From positions 558,001 through 622,000 of the forward strand of contig NZ_CADIKC010000001.1 of NCBI RefSeq assembly GCF_902859805.1: a stretch of DNA of 64,000 bases, in the 5' to 3' direction. The notes under the pieces are model-generated. The model made no database searches. It was not told the origin of the DNA and was given only the letters and a program-made list of their open reading frames with translations. The position numbers and the translations under genes are program-made. This DNA is from Paraburkholderia sediminicola. GTDB lineage: Bacteria > Pseudomonadota > Gammaproteobacteria > Burkholderiales > Burkholderiaceae. Below are positions 58,343-64,000 of this stretch, one piece after another. Position 1 is the stretch's first letter. The number at the start of each line of letters is the position of its first letter.

Positions 58343-60279
58343 AGCCCCTCCTTGATCGCCGTACCCTGTGACGGCGATGGAGCACGCTCTTCCGCCTTAT
58401 CCACCGTATCGTCGCCGAAACGCTCGCGAATGAAACCGACGATGCCCTGCGGAAACGCAATCACCAGCAGCAGGATCGCGAAACCCAACAACGCCTGCCA
58501 ATAATCGGTTTGCCGCGCGACGGTGTCCTGCAACCACGTGAACACGGCTGCGCCGACGATCGGGCCAGTCAACGTCTGCAAGCCGCCGAGCAGCACCATC
58601 ACAAGGCCATCCACTGAACGGCTGACGCTGATCACCTCCGGCGAAATCGTCCCCTTGGAGAAGGCATAAAGCGATCCGGCAAGCCCGCAAAACAGCGACG
58701 CGACAACGAACGCCGCCCACTGCACGCGTTTCACGTCGATGCCGATTGCCTCGGCGCGCAGCACCGAATCGCGCGACGCCCGCATCGCGTAGCCAAGCGG
58801 CGAGAACAGCATCTTGCGCAACAGCCACACGCCGATCACGGCACAAACGAGCGTCAGATAATAAAAAGCCACCGGCGACGACAACCAGTTCGACGGCCAC
58901 AAGCCGAGAATGCCGTTACTGCCGCCCGTCACGTCGTCCCACTGAAACACGACCGACCAGACGATCTGCGCGAAAGCGAGTGTCAGCATCGCGAGGTAGA
59001 CGCCTGAGAGGCGCACGCAAAACCAGCCGAACACAAGCGCGCCAGCCACGGCGAGCAAGGGGCCGAGCAGCAACGCGGCTTCCATCGGTAGATTCAACAC
59101 TTTGAGAAACAGCGCGGCGCCGTATGCGCCCAAGCCGAAGTACGCGGCGTGGCCGAACGAATGCATGCCGCCAGGGCCCATGATGAAATGCAGACTCGTC
59201 GCGAACAACACGGCAATCAGGATCTCAACCAGCAGCACAGGCATGTAGGGAAACGCATTGGCTGCAAGCGGCGCGAGTACCAGCGCGAGCAACGCGATGG
59301 CCGCCAACCACTTCAGGCGCTTGCCCGCCGGCCGCAACGGCGCTTCAGGCGCGGCCATGCCACGCACTGCGGCGCTCGCCTTCCCTAGCAAGCCCCAAGG
59401 CCGCACCACCAGCACGACCGCCATCACGACGAATTCCGCAACGAGCGTAAAGCGGCTCAACGACAGATCGATGCCGAACACCGAAACATGGCCGATACCG
59501 ATGCACAGCGCCTTGATCTCGGCGATCAGCAAGGCCGCGACAAACGCACCCGGAATCGACCCCATGCCCCCGACCACGACGACGACGAACGCATTGCCGA
59601 TAGTCTCCAGATCCAGCGACAGATTCGCCGACATCCGCGGCCCTTGCAGCGCGCCGCCCAGGCCGGCGAGAAACGCGCCGACGAAAAACACGCCGGTAAA
59701 CAGCCACGCCTGATTGATCCCTAGAGCACCAAGCATCTCGCGATCCTGCGTGGCGGCACGCACCAGCGTGCCCCAACGTGTGCGCGTCAACGCATACCAG
59801 AGCAGCAGCAACACCACCGGCCCGATCACGATCAGCGCGATATCGTAGGTCGGCAGCGGATGGCCGAGAAAATTGACTGCGCCAGCCAGATGCGGCGCAC
59901 GCGGCCCGAACAGGTCTTCCGGGCCCCACAGCCAGAGCGCGGCGTCACGAAAGATCAGCACCAGCGCGAATGTCGCCAGTAGATGGAACAACTCGGGGGC
60001 CTGGTAGATGCGCCGTAACACGATCATTTCGACCAGCGCACCGAGCACCGCAACCACCAGCGCGGCCGCCAGTACCGACAACCAGAATCCACCCGCCGTA
60101 TGGCCGAAGCGACTCGCGATGCTATACGCGACATAGATGCCGAACATATAGAACGAGCCGTGCGCGAAGTTGACGATACGCGTCACGCCGAAGATCAACG
60201 ACAAACCGGCGGCGACGAGAAACAGCGTCGACGCGTCGGCGAGTCCGTTGACCAGCTGTACCAGCAAATTCGAAAGCAT
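58339..60279 (-). CDS. Fused LivH-LivM ABC permease
   Basis: A 646-residue protein that joins the two permeases usually made separately. Residues about 1-300 are LivH-like (GVTRIVNFAHGSFYM, GALGINQAWLF, GGMGSIPGAFVAALLIAEIKAL), then a linker (RGMAAPEAPLRPAGKR, about 311-326), and residues 330-620 are LivM-like (HFIMGPGGMHSFGHAAYFGLGAYGAA, FAQIVWSVVFQWDDVTGGSNGI, GLVMVLLGGLQTLTGPIVGAA). It is the sole permease of the cluster. A four-base overlap with livG supports one transcript. Confidence 0.94.
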   Translation of the reverse strand: MLSNLLVQLVNGLADASTLFLVAAGLSLIFGVTRIVNFAHGSFYMFGIYVAYSIASRFGHTAGGFWLSVLAAALVVAVLGALVEMIVLRRIYQAPELFHLLATFALVLIFRDAALWLWGPEDLFGPRAPHLAGAVNFLGHPLPTYDIALIVIGPVVLLLLWYALTRTRWGTLVRAATQDREMLGALGINQAWLFTGVFFVGAFLAGLGGALQGPRMSANLSLDLETIGNAFVVVVVGGMGSIPGAFVAALLIAEIKALCIGIGHVSVFGIDLSLSRFTLVAEFVVMAVVLVVRPWGLLGKASAAVRGMAAPEAPLRPAGKRLKWLAAIALLALVLAPLAANAFPYMPVLLVEILIAVLFATSLHFIMGPGGMHSFGHAAYFGLGAYGAALFLKVLNLPMEAALLLGPLLAVAGALVFGWFCVRLSGVYLAMLTLAFAQIVWSVVFQWDDVTGGSNGILGLWPSNWLSSPVAFYYLTLVCAVIGVWLLRKMLFSPLGYAMRASRDSVLRAEAIGIDVKRVQWAAFVVASLFCGLAGSLYAFSKGTISPEVISVSRSVDGLVMVLLGGLQTLTGPIVGAAVFTWLQDTVARQTDYWQALLGFAILLLVIAFPQGIVGFIRERFGDDTVDKAEERAPSPSQGTAIKEGL

Positions 60280-60297
60280 CGCGACCCTTGAAGTAAC

Positions 60298-60882
60298 TCA
60301 GCGCAAACCGTCTTCGCCTTTGATCTCACTCACCTGCAAGCCGCCGATACGCGGTAACGGCCGGCCCGAAGCCGTCACTGCGACCGCCACGACAATTTCG
60401 TTGGCGCGCGGCGCGTCTGACACGCGCGCTTCGATTGCATCGAAATGGCTGCGCACGAAGGCCGCATCCTTGTGTCCCAGCGGCACGTCGATCGCGGTGC
60501 CAAGCGTACCCATTTTTTTCGCCGACGGCACCAGCGCCGCGCCCTTCTCGACTGCGACCCGCAGCGGAGCACCGAGCTTGGGGTGCAGAATCGCCGCCGC
60601 ATGTTCGAGTTCCCCCGCTTCGCCGACGATCGCCGCCTTGCCATAGCTCTGCGCGTCGCCCGGTTTGATACCTAAGGCTTCGACGCACTTGTTGCCGAGC
60701 AAGGCACCCAGTTCCTCACCGGCTTCGATCAGCGCGTCAAGCCTGGCCTCATAGCGGCCCGCGTAAGGATTATCGATCACCGCAATCGCGACTGCACGGC
60801 GTGTCGGTGGCTCGATGGCCTGCCCCATTTCAATGCGTGTCTCATCGACCTGCACGACCAGCTTGCGAAGCTTGATTGCCAT
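60298..60882 (-). CDS. 'Amino acid synthesis' family protein (PF06684), copy 2
   Basis: A 194-residue paralogue of the gene at 61015. Shared words are NPYAGRYEARLDALIEAGEELG, QSYGKAAIVGEAGELEHAAAIL, VPSAKKMG, IDVPLGHKDAAFVRSHFDAIEARV and SGRPLPRIGGL. The family (earlier DUF1185) is named only from an old operon association; its chemistry is unknown. The conserved His-Lys and Glu residues and its place between reductase and enamidase suggest a role on a ring or semialdehyde intermediate. A GGAG site precedes the ATG, 18 bases before the permease. Confidence 0.85.
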   Translation of the reverse strand: MAIKLRKLVVQVDETRIEMGQAIEPPTRRAVAIAVIDNPYAGRYEARLDALIEAGEELGALLGNKCVEALGIKPGDAQSYGKAAIVGEAGELEHAAAILHPKLGAPLRVAVEKGAALVPSAKKMGTLGTAIDVPLGHKDAAFVRSHFDAIEARVSDAPRANEIVVAVAVTASGRPLPRIGGLQVSEIKGEDGLR

Positions 60883-61014
60883 TTCGATCTCCGGGTTTCG
60901 ATGCGTGTTCTGCTTAGTGTTCTACTTACTCGCCTCAGCGCATCGTTTCAGCTCAGCGCTTCGACTCATTGTTTCATTGCAATGCTTCAGCGCATTGCGT
61001 GGCTCGGGCGCCGC

Positions 61015-61605
61015 TCAACGCAAGCCGTCCTTGCCCACAATCGCCTCTTTCGCCAGGCCTCCAACGCGCGCATGCACGCGCTGGCCCGTGCTCATCACGA
61101 GGATATACACCAGCTCGTCCGCTGCGGGCGCGCCGGGCACACGCACTTCGATCGCATCGAAATGGCTGCGCACGTAGCTCGCGTTGACATGCGTCAGCGG
61201 CACGTCGAGCGCGGTGGAAGGCGCGCCGACTTTCTTCGTCGACGGCACGATCGCGTTGGTCGGCACGCCGTTTTTTTCCAGCAGTTCGCGCATCGCATAG
61301 CCGCCGGGGACGTGCCACAACGCGCCATGCTCGAGTTCGCCGCGCGAGCCGATGATTGCACCCTTGCCATAGCTTTCGATCGCCGCGTGCGGCACGGCCA
61401 TCGCCGCCAGCAACCGTTGCGCCATGTCAAAGCCGATCGGCTTAAGCGCTTCCATGGCGTGTTCGATTCTGGCTTCGTAGCGGCCGGCGAACGGATTCGT
61501 CATCACCGCGGCAATCGCGCCGCGCCTGAGCGGCTGCGCAGGCGCGGGACCGAACTCGTGGAAAATGTCTTCGACGTGCGTCAGCACGCGGCGTATTTCG
61601 AACAC
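61015..61605 (-). CDS. 'Amino acid synthesis' family protein (PF06684), copy 1
   Basis: A 196-residue protein starting at GTG 61605 with GGAGG at five bases. Conserved with copy 2: NPFAGRYEARIEHAMEALKPIG, ESYGKGAIIGSRGELEHGA, STKKVG, LDVPLTHVNASYVRSHFDAIEVRV and QRVHARVGGL. Its start overlaps the end of the UPF0280 gene by 25 bases. The two copies may form a heteromer, since both remain intact. The 132 bases between the copies contain repeated CAGCGC words but no gene. Confidence 0.85.
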   Translation of the reverse strand: MFEIRRVLTHVEDIFHEFGPAPAQPLRRGAIAAVMTNPFAGRYEARIEHAMEALKPIGFDMAQRLLAAMAVPHAAIESYGKGAIIGSRGELEHGALWHVPGGYAMRELLEKNGVPTNAIVPSTKKVGAPSTALDVPLTHVNASYVRSHFDAIEVRVPGAPAADELVYILVMSTGQRVHARVGGLAKEAIVGKDGLR

Positions 61606-62522
61606 GGAGCCTCCGTTGTTATCCGGGCGCGCTGCATAAATAACGCGCCATTCTGATAGGTACCACCGGTCACACGCGCCCGCCCTTGCAGGAACAGCAC
61701 GGCGCCTTCGATCAAACCTTGTTCGTGCAAGCGCTGCGCCGCGTCGACACCGCGTGCCAGCGCGAAATCGATTAGTGGTTGCGGCAAGGACGGCACGTCG
61801 ACAGTCACGAGCAGATCACCGAGATCGCTATCGTCCTTCAACGAGGAAGCCGGCCTGCGCACGATACCCGCATGCTCCAGATTGACGGCGTTGGCGATCA
61901 TCGTGGCGGCGGCATCGGCGGTGGCGGCATTGCGGGCGAGCACCGTTACGCTGTCGGCGATCCCCAGGCTGAAGCTGCGGCCGCGCCAGCCGCTTGTCGC
62001 GACGCCGCGAATTGGCATGGCGGCGTCGAGCGTCAGGTTTGCGTCCAAAGCCCGATCGCCTGAGGCTTTCTCGCCTGAGAACGCCGCCAGATCGGCGAAC
62101 ACGCCCACGCGGTACTGCTGTCCTTCGGTCAAATGGAGTGCGATGTCGCCGCCGTTGTTGATGAAGGCGCGCGAGATGCCTTCGCGTGCAAACGCCGTGA
62201 TCAATTCGTCCGCGACGCTGCCTGCAACGGCCGCCATCGGCGTGATATAGCGCGCGCGGTGCGGATGACATGCGTTCCACATGCGCCGCGCCACGGCGCC
62301 TTTCAACGTGCAATCCCTATGCGCCGCGTCGCCCGGCACAGGCTGCCGAAGCAGCTTCAACTCGCCGACCAACTCGGGCAATACGTCCACAAAGCGCGCC
62401 CAGCACGCCTCGTAAGCAGCCTGCACCGCGGAGGGCTCGCCGTCCGCGCTGAGGATCAGATCGATCGGGCCGTGCTGCCAATGCCAGCGGGCCGCGTCGA
62501 GCCGGGTTCGGGTGGGGTTCAT
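61581..62522 (-). CDS. UPF0280-family protein
   Basis: A 313-residue protein (ATG at 62522; the frame is open to 62738 but that part overlaps the preceding gene and is not conserved-looking). Features are RMWNACHPHRARYITPMAAVAGSVADELITA, FINNGGDIALHL, and RGVATSGWRGRSFSLGIADSVTVLARNAATADAAATMIANAVN. The last resembles ApbE-type flavin transferases, to which UPF0280 is distantly related. Its role in this cluster is unknown; attachment or handling of a flavin for the reductase is one possibility. Confidence 0.87.
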   Translation of the reverse strand: MNPTRTRLDAARWHWQHGPIDLILSADGEPSAVQAAYEACWARFVDVLPELVGELKLLRQPVPGDAAHRDCTLKGAVARRMWNACHPHRARYITPMAAVAGSVADELITAFAREGISRAFINNGGDIALHLTEGQQYRVGVFADLAAFSGEKASGDRALDANLTLDAAMPIRGVATSGWRGRSFSLGIADSVTVLARNAATADAAATMIANAVNLEHAGIVRRPASSLKDDSDLGDLLVTVDVPSLPQPLIDFALARGVDAAQRLHEQGLIEGAVLFLQGRARVTGGTYQNGALFMQRARITTEAPCSKYAAC

Positions 62523-62571
62523 CGTGTGCGTCGAGTTTGTCGTGTCGATTGTGCCGGCGGTGGCGCCGCCG

Positions 62572-64000
62572 TTAGCCTGGCATTGGCGGCATGGCCGGCG
62601 GCCACGGATTGTCGGGATGACGCGCGATAGTTCTGCGCGCGAGCGGCGCCCCTTCCGTATGCTCCGGTCCATTCGCCAGCACGCTTTCCAATGAACGCAC
62701 TGCGTCGAGATGGCCGCCGAGATCGCGATACGCGTCATACGTCATGGTGAATTCGATCGGCGCGACGATCGCAGGCGTGGGCACAGTGCCGAACGATCGA
62801 TCGGGCATGCGCGAGACATCCACCATCACGGTGATGCCGCCACCCGGCCACACGTAGGTTGGCGCGCCGCCACATGTTACGTTCACCAGCCTCTGTTTGA
62901 TCGCGCGGGTGAGCAGGACCGGGTTCTCCGTTGCCCCCGCTCGCAGACTGCCGCCCGCGCCGCCGAGAAACAGCACCGTTGCAAGCGACGGCTCGCAGTT
63001 CTCGCCGATTCGTTCGACCGTGCCTCGCACGGCATCCGGCATGGCTGCGATGCGCGGCACGAGGTTCTGATCGAGTTCATACCACTGCGCGTGTTCGCCG
63101 GTGGTCGACACCATCAGCAAGCGCATACCGGGTTTCGCCACCGCCGGATCGAAGCTTTCGACAATCGCCAGCGGGTCCTGAATGTCGGTGCCGCCCCAAC
63201 CAGTGCCGGGGTTCGCCACCTGGAAATAACGGCCAGGCGTCGATTTGCGTCCGCGAATCTTCAGACCTGAGGGCGTCATGCCGAGGCAACGGCCCGCCTG
63301 GTGCTCAGTCAGCACGCCGGTGATGTGATCGTCGACCACGACCACTTCGTCTGCGTGACCGAACCATTGCTTCGCAAAGATACCGATGGTGGCCGACCCA
63401 CAACCCACCCGCATGCGCTGTTCTTCGACGCCATCGACAATCGGCGCCGCACCCGCGCGAATCACCAGACTCGCACCGCCGTCGATGGTCAACTCCACCG
63501 CTTCCTTGTTGCCGAGCGCGAGCATCATGTCGCACGTCACGCGGCCTTCTTTCTTGCTGCCGCCCGTCAGATGATGAACACCGCCGAGGCTCAGCATCTG
63601 CGAGCCGTACTCCGCCGTAGTCACATGGCCGACAATCTCGCCATGGCAACGTACGTTCGATTGCTCCGGCCCAAGAAAGCGGTCGGTATCGATCTTCACC
63701 TTGAAGCTGCAATAGCTGAAAATGCCCTCGGTGACGACCGTGACCATGTCGACGTCGTCGCGCTTCGAGGAAACGATGAAAGGTGCGGGCTTGTAGTCGG
63801 GATACGTGGACGATGCGCCAACGCCGGTAACAAACAGCGCCTGTTCCGCGACGGGATCGCGCACCTCCGACGATGCACCAAATTCGACCGTGGTATCCGC
63901 ATTGCTTGTGATCGCTTCAGGCGAATCCGCGGCGCGTGAAAGAAACACCACAGGGTCGACCCGAATCAACCGTCCGTCCGCATTCGCATAACGATCGCAC
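62572..64000 (-). CDS. 6-hydroxynicotinate reductase-like protein (5' end cut by window edge)
   Basis: 476 C-terminal residues are visible; the frame continues out of the window, so the N-terminus is missing. I recognise it as the family annotated 6-hydroxynicotinate reductase in Burkholderiales. It has DRYANADGRLIRVDPVVFLSR at the edge, EGIFSYCSFKVKIDTDRFLG, SLGGVHHLTGGSKKEGRVTCDMMLALGN, LTIDGGASLVIRAG, CGSATIGIF, and PTYVWPGGGITVMVDVSRMP. The missing part should hold ferredoxin-type cysteines. In E. barkeri the enzyme reduces 6-hydroxynicotinate to the tetrahydro-oxo acid that enamidase opens, and the enamidase-like gene lies eight kilobases downstream in the same set. Identity rests on memory of the family plus this context. 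Confidence 0.75.
   Translation of the reverse strand, partial: CDRYANADGRLIRVDPVVFLSRAADSPEAITSNADTTVEFGASSEVRDPVAEQALFVTGVGASSTYPDYKPAPFIVSSKRDDVDMVTVVTEGIFSYCSFKVKIDTDRFLGPEQSNVRCHGEIVGHVTTAEYGSQMLSLGGVHHLTGGSKKEGRVTCDMMLALGNKEAVELTIDGGASLVIRAGAAPIVDGVEEQRMRVGCGSATIGIFAKQWFGHADEVVVVDDHITGVLTEHQAGRCLGMTPSGLKIRGRKSTPGRYFQVANPGTGWGGTDIQDPLAIVESFDPAVAKPGMRLLMVSTTGEHAQWYELDQNLVPRIAAMPDAVRGTVERIGENCEPSLATVLFLGGAGGSLRAGATENPVLLTRAIKQRLVNVTCGGAPTYVWPGGGITVMVDVSRMPDRSFGTVPTPAIVAPIEFTMTYDAYRDLGGHLDAVRSLESVLANGPEHTEGAPLARRTIARHPDNPWPPAMPPMPG

Overview
The window is high-GC DNA whose gene content points to a Burkholderiales beta-proteobacterium, most likely Paraburkholderia or Burkholderia. The clues are long GC-biased reading frames with strong antisense shadows, type II secretion genes, a giant filamentous haemagglutinin, a MocR regulator paired with an omega-amino-acid transaminase, and an intergenic repeat of a type I associate with Paraburkholderia. 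I saw no rRNA, tRNA, CRISPR array or insertion sequence. Names and families were assigned by reading the proteins, without any database search.

Region 1 (1-29.2 kb) is a surface and secretion block. gspE (cut by the left edge) and gspD are on the minus strand, and gspI-gspJ lie 24 kb away on the plus strand. Between them are a CoiA-like zinc-motif protein, a secreted PstS-like phosphate-binding protein, a TIGR03032/DUF4915-type protein, a 4197-residue two-partner-secretion-type filamentous haemagglutinin, and three consecutive proteins with N-terminal TPR repeats and a C-terminal heptosyltransferase-like domain. The layout suggests a giant adhesin with its own glycosylation machinery, embedded between parts of a type II secretion system. 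No TpsB transporter gene is visible.

Region 2 (29.2-49.2 kb) is a mixed accessory and housekeeping stretch. It holds a TetR regulator with an orphan Phd/YefM-like antitoxin, a large phospholipase-D-fold protein with an unusual N-terminus, a haem-oxygenase-like diiron protein, and a Lys/Ala-rich protein with a ribbon-helix-helix-like end. A TetR-ohr-esterase unit carries three copies of one 18-bp operator. A LysR gene follows, then a MarR-controlled tripartite efflux operon with its own palindromic operator. The stretch ends with LysE, MocR and an omega-amino-acid transaminase, a DUF6496-type basic protein and a small hypothetical gene.

Region 3 (49.2-50.0 kb) is an intergenic region almost entirely made of one long imperfect inverted repeat.

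Region 4 (50.0-64.0 kb) is an 11-gene minus-strand catabolic cluster. It contains a 6-hydroxynicotinate-reductase-like protein (cut by the right edge), a UPF0280 protein, two PF06684 'amino acid synthesis' paralogues and a branched-chain-type ABC transporter with fused permeases. It also contains an enamidase-like amidohydrolase, a [2Fe-2S] subunit, a molybdenum hydroxylase fused to a tri-haem cytochrome c, and a solute-binding protein. Together these fit uptake of nicotinate or a related N-heterocycle, hydroxylation with electrons passed to the respiratory chain, reduction of the ring and hydrolytic opening. That is the reductive route known from Eubacterium barkeri, here with an oxidase-compatible first step.
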